From: Paenibacillus sp. D2_2
GTDB lineage: Bacteria; Bacillota; Bacilli; Paenibacillales; Paenibacillaceae
NCBI RefSeq assembly: GCF_031199965.1
Contig: NZ_CP133605.1
Location: 893,501 to 957,500, forward strand
Direction: 5' to 3'
DNA length: 64,000 bases
The translations under genes were made by a program, and so were the position numbers. Below, piece by piece: positions 49,283 through 58,820 of the stretch (position 1 is the first letter of the stretch; every line of letters begins with the position of its first letter). Below the pieces are notes generated by a model. The model worked only from the letters and a program-made list of their open reading frames with translations. It was not told the DNA's origin and did not search any database.

Positions 49283-50296
49283 ATGAGGAAATTTAAATTA
49301 ACTGTTTTTTTAGCAGTTTTTGCTTTGATGTTGGCAGCTTGCTCAAATTCAAGTAATGAAAACGGTAAAGCTGGGACTAATGAGAAAGCAAATGATTCTA
49401 CTGTAGCTTCAACGGTTGAAATCACTGATGCTCATGGAACGGTTACTGTTCCTGTAAACCCAAAGAATGCAATTGCTTTGGATAGTAGGACTTTTGAAAC
49501 TTTGGCTGATTGGGGAATTAAATTAGCGGCTGCTCCAAAGGATGTAATGCCTGCGGATTCACCATATGTAAAGGATGATTCCGTTCAAAATATTGGAAAT
49601 CACCGCGAACCAAATCTTGAAATTATAGCAGCTGCAGACCCTGAACTTGTAATTGTCGGTCAAAGATTTGCTAGCTATTATGAAGAAATAAAAAAATTAG
49701 TACCAAATGCAGCTGTTATTGATCTTAATTTTGATGTTTCTGAGAAAGCTGCTACACCGGGAGAAAACTTAATAAATGGACTTAAGGATTCTACAATCTC
49801 TTTGGGGAAAATTTTTGATAAAAATGAAGAGGCAAAACAATTGGTAGCTGATTTCGATAAAGCTATTGCAGATGCTAAGTCTGCCTATAATGGATCGGAT
49901 ACAGTTATGGGTGTTGAAGTTTCTGGTGGGAATATTGGTTTTTCAGCTCCTCATTTTGGACGTGTTTGGGGACCGATGTTTGATATCTTTGGATGGAAAC
50001 CAGCATTAGAAATTAATAATGCTACTTCAGATCATAAAGGTGATGATATTTCTGTTGAAGCTATTGCACAAAGTAATCCTGATTGGCTGTTCGTACTAGA
50101 TCGTGATGCTGCAATATCTTCTACAACTGATGCCGTTCCTGCTCAGGATGTTATTGATAATTCACCTGCTCTTAAAAACGTAACTGCTGTTTCTAAAGGG
50201 CAGATTGTTTATGCACCAAATGACACTTACACAAATGAATCTATCCAAACTTTTATAGAAGTATTTGAAAACATTAAGAGTACTTTAGCTAAGTAA
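49283..50296 (+). CDS. yclQ: Siderophore-binding lipoprotein (YclQ/FatB-like)
   Basis: 337 residues, ATG after GGGGAGAG. Lipoprotein signal ending LMLAAC (Cys20), then a class III solute-binding fold: VEITDAHGTVTVPVNPKNAIALD, DPELVIVGQRF, and the long central helix. The similarity to the FatB/YclQ branch, and a membrane partner set resembling YclN, YclO and YclP, suggests a catecholate or petrobactin-like ferric siderophore as ligand; specificity is inference. First gene of the Fur-regulated operon. Confidence 0.87.
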   Translation: MRKFKLTVFLAVFALMLAACSNSSNENGKAGTNEKANDSTVASTVEITDAHGTVTVPVNPKNAIALDSRTFETLADWGIKLAAAPKDVMPADSPYVKDDSVQNIGNHREPNLEIIAAADPELVIVGQRFASYYEEIKKLVPNAAVIDLNFDVSEKAATPGENLINGLKDSTISLGKIFDKNEEAKQLVADFDKAIADAKSAYNGSDTVMGVEVSGGNIGFSAPHFGRVWGPMFDIFGWKPALEINNATSDHKGDDISVEAIAQSNPDWLFVLDRDAAISSTTDAVPAQDVIDNSPALKNVTAVSKGQIVYAPNDTYTNESIQTFIEVFENIKSTLAK

Positions 50297-50316
50297 TTTA
50301 AAGGAGTATGACCATA

Positions 50317-51321
50317 GTGCCAAAAATATAATTGCCGGGGTTGAGAATAATTCTCAACCCCAGCTTTATAACCACAATAAAATATGGACAAAACCTTTTA
50401 TATTAGCGATTATAGCTGTTGTTATCTTAGGAGTTATATCACTGTTTACTGGAGCTTATGATATAAAGGGACAAGAGGATGGAATCGATATGTTTTTCAT
50501 AACTCGTGTTCCAAGAACAGCTGCACTAATGCTTACTGGAGCTGCTATGTCCATGGCAGGACTCGTAATGCAACTTATTACACAGAATCGTTTAGTCGAA
50601 CCTACCACAACAGGAACAATTGAATGGTCAGGTTTGGGACTTCTTTTTGTTTATATATTATTTCCTGCACCATCTTTAGTTCTAAGAATGACTGGTGCAA
50701 TCATTTTTTCTTTTATAGGAACGATGATTTTCTTTTTGTTTTTAAGAAGAGTTAAACTTCGTTCGTCTTTAATTGTTCCGATTATTGGAATGATGCTTGG
50801 AGCAATTATTTCTGCAGTTTCCACTTTTGTTGGCCTCGTTTTTCAAATGACGCAAAATATTGAAACTTGGTTTGTAGGTTCTTTGCACCGGTTAGGTTGG
50901 AAGATATGAATATTTATGGTTCATTATTATCATTACTTTTCTTATTTTTATGTTTGCTGATCGGTTGACTATAGCTGGATTAGGGGAAGATGTTTCAACA
51001 AGTCTTGGAGTGAATTATAATAGGATCGTTCTTCTTGGTACTGGTCTTATTTCTTTTGCAGTTGGAATTGTAGCAGCTGTTATTGGGAATTTACCTTTTT
51101 TAGGATTAATTGTACCCAATATTGTTTCAATGTATAGAGGAGATGATCTGAGGAGTAATTTGCCTTGGGTATGTCTGTTAGGAATGGGAACTATAACGGT
51201 ATGTGACATTATTTCTCGAACAGTTATAATGCCGTTTGAAGTACCTGTCTCTTTAATACTTGGAACCGTGGGAGCAGTCGTATTTATTGTTATTTTATTG
51301 AGACAAAGGAGGCTAAGATGA
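50317..51321 (+). CDS. yclN: Iron-siderophore ABC permease (YclN-like), three frameshifts
   Basis: FecCD-type permease with about nine membrane helices. GTG 50317, ten bases after AAAGGAG, reads into its proper frame only if one A is added to the run at 50322-50326 (PKNIIAGVENNSQ). The protein then runs MFFITRVPRTAALMLTGAAMSMAGLVMQ and TTTGTIEWSGLG to FVGS; a missing T near 50882 leads to FAPVRLEDMNIYG, and another near 50945 to MFADRLTIAGLGEDVSTSLGVN. It ends ILLRQRRLR. All slips are in homopolymers, so the gene is probably intact in the cell. Overlaps the next permease by four bases. Confidence 0.8.
50337..50361 (+). other. Perfect stem-loop between yclQ-like and yclN-like genes
   Basis: GGGGTTGAGAA, loop TAA, TTCTCAACCCC: an 11-pair perfect stem with no T tract. 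It lies within the first codons of the permease. It may stabilise the upstream lipoprotein message at its 3' end so that the binding protein is made in excess. Confidence 0.6.
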
Positions 51322-52382
51322 GCACATTAGAATATAGTAATAAAGAAAATGTTAAAATCAATCCTAGCCTTCTTAATAAAAATAGATCAGCTAGAGCTTT
51401 TCGTTCTAAGAAGGAAGAAAAACGTTATTGGATTTTACTGATAACATTGATTGTTTTGGGCATTCTTTCAGCGTATGGACTTTTGGTTTATAACAATCCA
51501 GTTCCAATAGATTCTCCTTCTTTTATTCCCGTTGTTAAAAGAAGGATGGTAGCTCTTGGTGCAATGATTATTGCAGCAATTTGTCAGAGCTTGGCGACCG
51601 TTGCTTTCCAATCGATTACGAATAATAGGATTATTACTCCTTCACTTTTAGGTTTTGAAGCACTTTACTCAGCAATTCATACTAGTACAATGTTTTTCTT
51701 TGGTGTTAGTGCATTTATAAGTTTTACTGGTGTTGGATCATTTGTATTTCAAGTTGTCCTTATGGTTTTGCTTTCTTTGATACTATATGGATGGTTGCTT
51801 TCTGGAAAGTATGGAAATTTACAAATTATGCTCTTGGTTGGAATTATTATTGGAATTGGGCTAAAGTCTTTATCATCTTTTATGAGAAGACTTCTTGCAC
51901 CGTCTGAGTTTGATATTCTACAGGCAAGATTGTTTGCTTCTGTCAATAATGCGGATGCTGGCTATTTTCCTATTGCAATTCCAATTGTAATCATTGTAGC
52001 ATTCCTTATTTTTGCTTATTCCAAGAAATTAAATGTATTGTCACTTGGGAAGGATGTCTCCCCTTCTTTGGGAGTTAATCATAAATTTGGCGTAATTTAT
52101 ACTCTTGTATTAGTTGCTATTTTGATGTCCATTTCAACGGCTTTAGTTGGACCACTTACTTTCTATGGATTTTTAGTTGCAACTTTGAGTTATCAAGCAG
52201 CACCAACGTATGATCACAAATATATTTTTCCAATGGCTTTTGCTATCGGATTTCTGATAATAACGGCTGCATACTTTTTTATGTACCATATATTTAATGC
52301 TCAAGGTGTAGTTTCAGTTATTATCGAACTGTTTGGTGGAATAACATTTCTAATTGTAATCCTAAGGAAGAGGTCTTTATGA
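51318..52382 (+). CDS. yclO: Iron-siderophore ABC permease (YclO-like)
   Basis: 354 residues, intact. A basic cytosolic N-terminus of about 40 residues (NKNRSARAFRSKKEEKR) precedes eight to nine membrane helices. FecCD hallmarks: the helix ALGAMIIAAICQSLATVAFQ, PSLLGFEALY, and the coupling region SLGKDVSPSLGVNHKFG that contacts the ATPase. Second permease subunit, forming a heterodimer with the YclN-like one. ATGA overlaps with both neighbours. Confidence 0.9.
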   Translation: MSTLEYSNKENVKINPSLLNKNRSARAFRSKKEEKRYWILLITLIVLGILSAYGLLVYNNPVPIDSPSFIPVVKRRMVALGAMIIAAICQSLATVAFQSITNNRIITPSLLGFEALYSAIHTSTMFFFGVSAFISFTGVGSFVFQVVLMVLLSLILYGWLLSGKYGNLQIMLLVGIIIGIGLKSLSSFMRRLLAPSEFDILQARLFASVNNADAGYFPIAIPIVIIVAFLIFAYSKKLNVLSLGKDVSPSLGVNHKFGVIYTLVLVAILMSISTALVGPLTFYGFLVATLSYQAAPTYDHKYIFPMAFAIGFLIITAAYFFMYHIFNAQGVVSVIIELFGGITFLIVILRKRSL

Positions 52383-53131
52383 TAAAAATTGATAATGTTA
52401 GAAAGTTGTATACTAATGAGGTAAACATAGGACCTTTGGATATTGAAATACCAAAAGCTGGTCTTACTTCTTTAATTGGGCCAAACGGCGCTGGAAAGTC
52501 CACGACACTTTTGATGATCGGAAGACTTTTGGATATGGATGAAGGCCAAATTATGGTGGCAAATATGGATGTTTCTGAATCTAAATCAAAAGACTTAGCA
52601 AAAATCGTGACTATTTTGCGTCAAGAAAATCATTTTGTAACAAGGCTGACTGTTAGACAACTAGCTGGATTTGGACGTTTTCCTTATTCAAAGGGAAGAT
52701 TAACTAAAGAGGATGAAGCTATTATTTCTAAATATATCGATTTTTTAGACTTGACTGATCTAGAAAATAGATATTTAGATGAGCTTTCTGGTGGTCAAAG
52801 GCAAAGGGCATATGTAGCAATGGTTTTGTGCCAAGAGACTGAATATGTACTTTTGGATGAGCCTCTGAACAATCTTGATGTTGCTCGCTCTGTTCAAATG
52901 ATGGAGCATTTGAGGCATGCTGCTGATGAATTTGGAAGAACAATTCTGACTGTTATGCATGATATAAATTTTGCAGCCAAATATTCTGATAGAATTTGTG
53001 CAATGAAAGATGGACAAATTGCCGCTTTTGGAACAGTAGAAGAGGTTATGGATCCAGAAATTTTGACAGAAATTTTTGAAACGAAAATAGAAATTATCGA
53101 AGGTCCTTATGGGCCAATAGCGATTTATTAG
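52379..53131 (+). CDS. yclP: Iron-siderophore ABC ATPase (YclP-like)
   Basis: 250-residue cytosolic ATPase. Walker A GPNGAGKST (about residues 34-42), Q-loop ILRQENHF, signature LSGGQRQRAYVAM and Walker B YVLLDEPLNNLD, followed by the H-loop in VMHDINFAAKYSD. Powers the YclNOQ-like importer. Starts in a four-base overlap with the preceding permease; the operon ends at the terminator that follows. Confidence 0.93.
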   Translation: MIKIDNVRKLYTNEVNIGPLDIEIPKAGLTSLIGPNGAGKSTTLLMIGRLLDMDEGQIMVANMDVSESKSKDLAKIVTILRQENHFVTRLTVRQLAGFGRFPYSKGRLTKEDEAIISKYIDFLDLTDLENRYLDELSGGQRQRAYVAMVLCQETEYVLLDEPLNNLDVARSVQMMEHLRHAADEFGRTILTVMHDINFAAKYSDRICAMKDGQIAAFGTVEEVMDPEILTEIFETKIEIIEGPYGPIAIY

Positions 53132-53154
53132 TCCAATTAAGCCCCTGTAATTTG

Positions 53155-53210
53155 AACATAAAGCGATAAGACAACCATTCCAAATAGTTGTCTTATCGCT
53201 TTATGTTTAA
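53155..53210. terminator. Strong bidirectional terminator
   Basis: Perfect 21-base stem (arms 53155-53175 and 53187-53207) with an 11-base loop. It ends both the rightward siderophore operon and the leftward SDR gene, whose stop codon overlaps its edge. Confidence 0.95.
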
Positions 53211-54088
53211 TTTGAAATTTTTAAGGGATCAAATCCAATGGGGAATATTTTTCTTCCCTTCAGTAATTGAACTGTTTTGGTATATAGTTTATGAGCATTT
53301 TCTCTATTAAAAGTTTTCATTGAAAGACTAACTTCTTTTCTCTGTTTATAAGCAGATAGAGCGGAGGACGGAGGATTTTCTAGTAATTCGATAATGGGTA
53401 GAATTGCTTCCTCAACCGGTTTACCTATTATTTTATAAATAAGCTTCATCATGCTCTTCGTTACTGGATTTTCAATTGCATCAAAAGTACCTGAGGTTTG
53501 GACAGCCCACGGGTTAAAGAGAATATACTTTATCTTTCCTACAGTATCATTTTGGGCAAAGGCAACACCCAACAGATCGTTTAATCGACTGCCATGATAC
53601 TTAGCTTTTGCGCCGTTATAATTACTTTTGTTTTGGATATCATCCAGATTAACCGTTCCATTCATTCCTGGAGCACAAACATTAAGCACTACAGGGTTAT
53701 CAGACTTCTCCAGAACTTCCTTTAGGCCAAAACCAAGAACAAATCTGCTCAAATAAGATAATCCAAAACTAAATTCAAATCCTTCTTGAGTTTCCGAATA
53801 TTCTTTATTTTGTTTATGACTTGTTGCACAAAAAACGACCCTGTCGAGAGAGTTGAAGCGACTTTTCAAGTCTTCAATGATGCGCTTGTTTTCTTTAACC
53901 AAACTTAGATTTGCTTGAAGAAATATAGCCCTTTCCTCTACTCCTAACTGTCTAGTCTCATTTAAGAAAAGGTCTCCTTTAGCAGATGAACTACCGACAA
54001 CAATTACACGGTCTCCTTTTTTTAGAAAGTGCATAGCGATCCCTTTTCCGATTCCATCCGTTCCGCCTGTTACTAATATTGTTTTCAT
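53207..54088 (-). CDS. Short-chain dehydrogenase/reductase family protein
   Basis: 293 residues with an N-terminal Rossmann fold. The cofactor motif TGGTDGIGKGIA is at residues 7-18, the motif after it (VVGSSSAKG) suits NADP binding, LDRVVFCATSH replaces the usual NNAG, and YNGAK near residue 166 is the YxxxK catalytic pair. The substrate is unknown; related proteins are like retinol dehydrogenases. Start ATG 54088 with GAGGAATA upstream on the minus strand. Divergent from the TetR gene, which probably controls it. Confidence 0.82.
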   Translation of the reverse strand: MKTILVTGGTDGIGKGIAMHFLKKGDRVIVVGSSSAKGDLFLNETRQLGVEERAIFLQANLSLVKENKRIIEDLKSRFNSLDRVVFCATSHKQNKEYSETQEGFEFSFGLSYLSRFVLGFGLKEVLEKSDNPVVLNVCAPGMNGTVNLDDIQNKSNYNGAKAKYHGSRLNDLLGVAFAQNDTVGKIKYILFNPWAVQTSGTFDAIENPVTKSMMKLIYKIIGKPVEEAILPIIELLENPPSSALSAYKQRKEVSLSMKTFNRENAHKLYTKTVQLLKGRKIFPIGFDPLKISN

Positions 54089-54305
54089 ATGTTATTCCTC
54101 TTTTTCAGTGATATTCAGCTTTCAGTTACTCCTTATTAGTGATTTATTAAACAAACATGTGTTGCTTTTAAAAATACAACTAATATCGAAATAGGACAAC
54201 CAACAATAAGGTAAGGGATGTTGCTATAGCAACAGATACGAAACATTGTCATGTAGGGAGAAGTTTTGCGCTTTTCATAAAGATGATCTTAAAGGAGTGA
54301 ATGAC

Positions 54306-54884
54306 GTGGGATCAAAAGTAAGGAATATTCGAATGACTCAGACTAAACAGTCTCTAATTAACGCCTTTGTTAATTTAGTGAGTGAAAAGGATTTTGAAAA
54401 AATCACTATCGCTGATTTAACAAAAGGGGCCAAAGTGAATCGTGCCACCTTCTACGCGCACTTTAATGATAAGTATGAATTATTGGATTATATTTTGGGG
54501 GACTCTGCATCAGCTGCAATAGTGAATCGAACCAAAGGTGAAGTGAAATTTGATCAAGACACTATATCTCAGCTTGTGCTTGCATTATGTGATTTCTACC
54601 AACAACCGAATATTCAATGCCGTAGTAGCTATGTAGGGTTAGTTGTTCCGCAGATGAAGGATAAAATATTGAATGAACTAAAGGTTTTTTTGTCTCAGAG
54701 TCTCGAACATATCTATACAAATGATGAGAAGAATATATATGTACCTATTTTTGCACAAGTTATCCATGAAGGTGCTTTACAGTGGGCAGTTGGAAGTACT
54801 GTTATGAGTAAAGAAGAAGTCGCCAAAAGGGTTTCGTTATTCGTAGTTAGTGGGTTTCAATCTTCTGACCGTACATTAAGCTAA
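54306..54884 (+). CDS. TetR family transcriptional regulator
   Basis: 192 residues. N-terminal helix-turn-helix: KQSLINAFVNLVSEKDFEKITIADLTKGAKVNRATFYAHFNDKYELL (about residues 12-58, quoted as a region), followed by a C-terminal domain like TetR_C_7/33. GTG 54306 is chosen because AAAGGAG at 54291-54297 is nine bases upstream; the frame opens at 54246 without a site. It diverges from the SDR gene over about 215 bases that must hold both promoters. Confidence 0.85.
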   Translation: MGSKVRNIRMTQTKQSLINAFVNLVSEKDFEKITIADLTKGAKVNRATFYAHFNDKYELLDYILGDSASAAIVNRTKGEVKFDQDTISQLVLALCDFYQQPNIQCRSSYVGLVVPQMKDKILNELKVFLSQSLEHIYTNDEKNIYVPIFAQVIHEGALQWAVGSTVMSKEEVAKRVSLFVVSGFQSSDRTLS

Positions 54885-54935
54885 AGGATAATGATTGTTA
54901 GTATATAGGATGATGAAACTTGTTTTATCCAAAAT

Positions 54936-54966
54936 AAGACACTTGCTGCTATAGCAAGTGTCTTTT
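54936..54966. terminator. Terminator shared by the TetR and stalk-protein genes
   Basis: AAGACACTTGCT pairs with AGCAAGTGTCTT around GCTAT; T-rich on the right, A-rich on the left. The stalk-protein coding region ends inside it. Confidence 0.85.
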
Positions 54967-55821
54967 GTATGCCTGTATGGATGATACTGAACGGTTATCC
55001 TCTATCGTTAAGTGAAAGTCTAGAAGGTCGAAGACGTTATTGTGGTTAGCGGGGATCCGATGCCGACGGGGCTGAAGCCCATCGGACTTATTCACCGAAG
55101 TCGGAATGGATTCCGTCGTAACATAGCTGTCCTTCAATACATAGAGAAGTGGTTTTTCGGCTTGATTCGTAGCATCGTAAGCTGAGACGAAGGCATATTG
55201 GCTATTTTGCAGGTCTACATCCAGCTCTGTTACCCGGTCTGCCTCGAGACTGATTTCCTGCGTCAACTGCTGCTTATCTCCGTTCAGTACCCTGATCTTC
55301 ATTGACGAAGGAGAATACAGAACCAGATGCAAGGTTTTGTACTTTTTGCCGAAATCGATTTTCAAGTAAGGTGATCCCTCGTACCAACCCAACCCTACGT
55401 TTTCCGCTGTAAAAGCGTAGGCTCCGTCATACTGATGATTTCCGAATACAAGTTGCTTTTTGTCGATCACATCGTAAAATTTCTCACTCCAATAATCCAC
55501 TTTCACATCTTTAGAATACAAAGCAAGATTGCTACTTTCGCGAATTCCGATGGTTTGCGTAGAGCCATCCCATGTAATCGGCACATCTAAGGCATTGGCT
55601 ATGACCCGTAGAGGCAAATATGTCGTTCCGTTATACGTGATTGGAAGCACTTCCTTGCCATGGTCGTCAAGCGGACGCCAAGTCTTGCCATCCAGTCGGA
55701 AGTTAATCCCAGCGTTGAGGAACGCCTTGATCTCGGTAAGATTGCTAGCGGCGAAAGCTCCGGTCGAAAGCGAGAATATGGCAGTGATGACGAGCAACAG
55801 AATAACGTATTTCTTTTTCAT
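54949..55821 (-). CDS. Secreted stalk-domain (copper amine oxidase N-terminal-like) protein
   Basis: 290 residues. Signal peptide (KKYVILLLVITAIFSLSTGAFA-AS), then the stalk domain with NAGINFRLDGKTWRPLDDHGKEVLPITYNGTTYLPLR as its characteristic pattern (about residues 37-75), and a beta-rich NPCBM-like C-terminal part (YDGAYAFTAENVGLGWYEGSPYLKIDFG). The last 45 residues (QPRRHRIPANHNN...) do not resemble the rest, and the frame ends inside a terminator, so a frameshift may have replaced the true end. It is probably a cell-wall-associated structural protein. Confidence 0.75.
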   Translation of the reverse strand: MKKKYVILLLVITAIFSLSTGAFAASNLTEIKAFLNAGINFRLDGKTWRPLDDHGKEVLPITYNGTTYLPLRVIANALDVPITWDGSTQTIGIRESSNLALYSKDVKVDYWSEKFYDVIDKKQLVFGNHQYDGAYAFTAENVGLGWYEGSPYLKIDFGKKYKTLHLVLYSPSSMKIRVLNGDKQQLTQEISLEADRVTELDVDLQNSQYAFVSAYDATNQAEKPLLYVLKDSYVTTESIPTSVNKSDGLQPRRHRIPANHNNVFDLLDFHLTIEDNRSVSSIQAYKRHLL

Positions 55822-55879
55822 CTATGATCTTCCTCCAGTCATATAATCGATTCAATTAGCAAGAGCATACCAAGATAAA

Positions 55880-55933
55880 CGCTTCAAAAGCGTTTCAAAA
55901 ACAGGCAACAGGCAGGGAAACGCTTTTGAAGCG
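55880..55933. repeat. Inverted repeat upstream of the stalk-protein gene
   Basis: CGCTTCAAAAGCG at 55880-55892 and its exact reverse complement CGCTTTTGAAGCG at 55921-55933. Each half is also nearly self-complementary. It lies in the divergent region between the stalk gene and the SLH remnant and could be an operator pair or a terminator. Confidence 0.6.
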
Positions 55934-55978
55934 CTCACTATATTAGAATCGTTGAGAAAGGAGAATTAAAGATGGCTT

Positions 55979-56071
55979 GATTTTCCGGGCGGTAAATTCG
56001 CATTGCAAGCGATGTCCACCCACGCAGAAGCCGCTTCGGCCATCGTCCGCATGCTGAACGTTCGAGAATAG
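55979..56071 (+). pseudogene. SLH-domain C-terminal remnant
   Basis: Reads DFPGGKFALQAMSTHAEAAS and continues AIVRMLNVRE to a stop. It is a near copy of the last 30 codons of the SLH protein that ends at 58045 (DFSNGKFAPQAMSTRAEAAS). No start codon belongs to it. It is what remains of a second, deleted SLH gene, or the trace of a duplication. Confidence 0.8.
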
Positions 56072-56093
56072 TGTAGATGAAAGGGGGTTCCCT

Positions 56094-58045
56094 ATGTTTG
56101 TTAAGAAATCGCGTTTTGCTGTTTTCTTTGTTGTCTTATTACTGGCTTGTTTCAATCCGCTTCAATCCGCTAAGGCGCTTGATCTTCAGTTAAATCCGGA
56201 TTTAAGGATTGAGGTGAACCCGAACATTATCACAAATTTATATATGCCAGGTTCAAATGGCCTAGAGAGATGGGCGTTCGAAACAGGAGGAGCGATTTTA
56301 TCTACGCCTGCAGTCGCTGCAGACGGCACTGTATATGTCGGATCAGCAGATGGTAAGTTCTATGCTGTCGATAAAAAGGGAAAGAAGAAATGGGAGTTCG
56401 CAACGATAGATAAAGTGTATTCATCGCCGACGATCGGTGCGGATGGGACCGTGTATGTAGGCTCTGGCGCCAATTTATATTCAATCAGTCCGGAAGGAAA
56501 GCTACGGTGGGAGTTCGAAGCAGGAGGTGTCGTATACTCCATACCGGTAATCGGCACAGATGGTACCATTTATTTCGAATGCGAGGATGGGAAGCTCTAT
56601 GCACTTAAACCGGACGGTACTAAGCGTTGGGAGTTCGCAACAGGAGGTGGAATGAGTGGTAAGCCTGCCATCGACTCTAACGGCACCATCTACATTGGTT
56701 CTCGCGATAAGAAGCTCTATGCGATTAAACCAAACGGAACGAAGAAATGGGAGATTACAACAATCAATGAAGTGAAAAGCTCGCCAGCGATAAGCACAGA
56801 CGACACTATTTATATCGCTTCTGGTGCTGAGAAACTGTACGCGATCAAGCCGGATGGAACGATAAAATGGGAATTTCAATTGGATAAAAAGCTCTATGGA
56901 GGCATTGTGTACTCCTCGCCAACGGTCGGTGCGGATGGCACTATTTATGTAGGCTCTGGCGGCTCAGGTATTTATGCAATCAGACCCGACGGAACGAAGA
57001 AATGGAAATTCGACACGGAAGGCATTTTGATAGCTACGCCTGTAGTCGGTGAAGATGGTACCGTCTATGTTGGCTCGGCAGATAGTAAGCTCTATGCAAT
57101 TAAACCGGATGGAACTAAAAAATGGGAATTCAAAACCAATGGACAGATAGTTGCTGCATCGGCGATTGCTCATGATGGAGCGGTATATATAGGATCTGGC
57201 GACCACAAATTATATGCAATAGGCATGATATACGTTAACGGAGTAAGCCTGAATAAAATCGTACTCAAATTGGAGGCCGGACAAAGCGAGAAGCTACAGG
57301 TGACAGTTGCGCCGAGTAATGCAACATATCAAGATATCACATGGTCGAGCAGCGACGATCGTATTGCGAAAGTGGATGTTACAGGCCAAGTGACAGGTAT
57401 TGGTCCAGGTACGGCTACGATAACGGCTACATCAGAGGACGGAGGATATTACAAAGAATGCGTCGTAACGGTAACTAATCCTCCATCTCCAAAAGCGGAT
57501 ACAGCGAACCTAACAGATATAACAGGTCACAAATTCGGTGTGGAGATCACCAAAGCGGTATCGCTTAGCATCGTATTCGGATATCCAGATGGCACGTTCC
57601 GGCCCAATGGGAACGTTACTCGAGCCGAATTTGCTAGTATGCTCATTAGGGGTCTGAAGCCCGGGAGGAAGGCGCGCCGCTCCTCTTCAAGGATAAGGAT
57701 AAAATCGGAGCCTGGGCAGTGAAGGCAGTGCAGCAGGCGGTGAAGCTTGGTATCATTCACGGATATGAGGACGGTACTTTCCGGCCCAATGCGAACATTA
57801 CTCATGCGGAAATGATCTCAATGGTCATTCGCGCCTCTAGTCTCGTGGCGGACAATTCGCCGCTGACCAGCTTCTCCGACGATGCGGATATTCCAAAATG
57901 GGCGAAGCCCGCAGTTTCCAAAGCCGAGGAGACCGGCATCATCAACGTTGGAGATTTCTCGAACGGAAAATTCGCACCGCAAGCGATGTCCACCCGCGCA
58001 GAAGCCGCATCGGCCATCGTCCGTATGCTAGAGATTCGCGAATAG
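56094..58045 (+). CDS. Secreted PQQ-type beta-propeller protein with Big2 and SLH domains, frameshifted
   Basis: About 650 residues. ATG after AAAGGGGG; signal peptide ending SAKA-LD. From residue 55 to 380 come eight or so near-identical 38-residue repeats of the form AdGTVYVGSADGKLYAikPDGTkKWEF, the PQQ/BamB-like propeller. A Big2-type Ig domain follows (LEAGQSEKLQVTVAPSNAT), then SLH domains starting VSLSIVFGYPDGTFRPNG. A slip near 57666 (after GLKPG) moves to the frame GAPLLFKDKDKIGAWAVKAVQQAVKLG, which carries two more SLH domains. Function: a cell-wall-anchored binding or scaffolding propeller; no enzyme residues are seen. The lipoprotein gene follows after 38 bases. Confidence 0.82.
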
Positions 58046-58083
58046 AAATCTTTTTATATTAGAAGAAGGAGTGGGATTTCATT

Positions 58084-58683
58084 ATGCGAGCAATAAAAGT
58101 CGTTTGTTTGGTCCTACTGGGTGGGCTGCTGACGATAAGCGCCGTCGGGTGCGGCGGGGGTGGCAACGACAAACCATCCGATAAGGCATCCAGTACGTCG
58201 GAGATACAACAAATAGAAAGTTCCACGAAGACTACAGCAATTCAAGAAACAACCAGCCCTACGGAGACTGAGGATATTAACGCGCAACCTTCGAACGATA
58301 CTTCCATGAACATTGTAGATATGCCCAACCAGATTGTCATCAAAGACGGGGACGCGCAGGGTGGAGGCGAACCACCTGACGGTGTACCAGACGACATTCC
58401 AATTTTGGATGACGCCCTAAATACAACGGCTGTTAAAATAGGCGACGGAGCGAGTTCTGGAGACCCCTATTACCACGTTCAATTCAATATGAAAGATTCA
58501 GTTGAACAAACCATTGAAAGCTATCGTAAAGTTCTGAAAGATAGCGGATTGGATATTGCTTCGGAGTCGGATGAGGACGGAATGATGCATTTTACTGTCG
58601 ACACGAAATCGTGGGAAGCACAAATGATGATCTTTACCCTATTGGAGAAAACGACGGTTTGGATCAATTACGTTAAGAAGTAA
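58084..58683 (+). CDS. Hypothetical lipoprotein
   Basis: 199 residues. Signal peptide with lipobox ISAVGC (Cys23), then a Ser/Thr/Glu-rich disordered linker of about 60 residues and a C-terminal alpha/beta domain (about residues 95-199) with DIPILDDALNTTAV, YYHVQFNMKDSVEQTIESYRKVLKDSG and WINYVKK. This last part resembles small secreted domains of unknown function in Bacillales lipoproteins. RBS GAAGGAG precedes ATG 58084. It is in operon with the SLH propeller gene and ends at a terminator. Confidence 0.75.
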   Translation: MRAIKVVCLVLLGGLLTISAVGCGGGGNDKPSDKASSTSEIQQIESSTKTTAIQETTSPTETEDINAQPSNDTSMNIVDMPNQIVIKDGDAQGGGEPPDGVPDDIPILDDALNTTAVKIGDGASSGDPYYHVQFNMKDSVEQTIESYRKVLKDSGLDIASESDEDGMMHFTVDTKSWEAQMMIFTLLEKTTVWINYVKK

Positions 58684-58709
58684 ACATTACGGAGATACAG
58701 ATTTCAATT

Positions 58710-58742
58710 AGATCTTTTGACCTTGTCAAAAGATCTTTTTAT
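58710..58742 (+). terminator. Intrinsic terminator after the lipoprotein gene
   Basis: GATCTTTTGAC and GTCAAAAGATC form a perfect stem with a three-base loop, followed by TTTTTATT. Confidence 0.92.
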
Positions 58743-58820
58743 TCCGCCTACCGATAGGGATTTTCACACAATAAGCGAATACAATTTACAAAGTTCGATT
58801 TACGTTCGGAGGTGAGCTGT

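Noticed and set aside
50317..51321. Permease gene read as a true pseudogene
   Set aside because: All three breaks are in homopolymers, the flanking operon is intact with overlapping starts and a perfect Fur box, and the same error type occurs throughout the window.
56700..57220. Regular spacing in the propeller gene considered as a CRISPR or satellite repeat
   Set aside because: The periodicity of about 114 bases is the 38-codon protein repeat; units diverge at synonymous sites and are coding.
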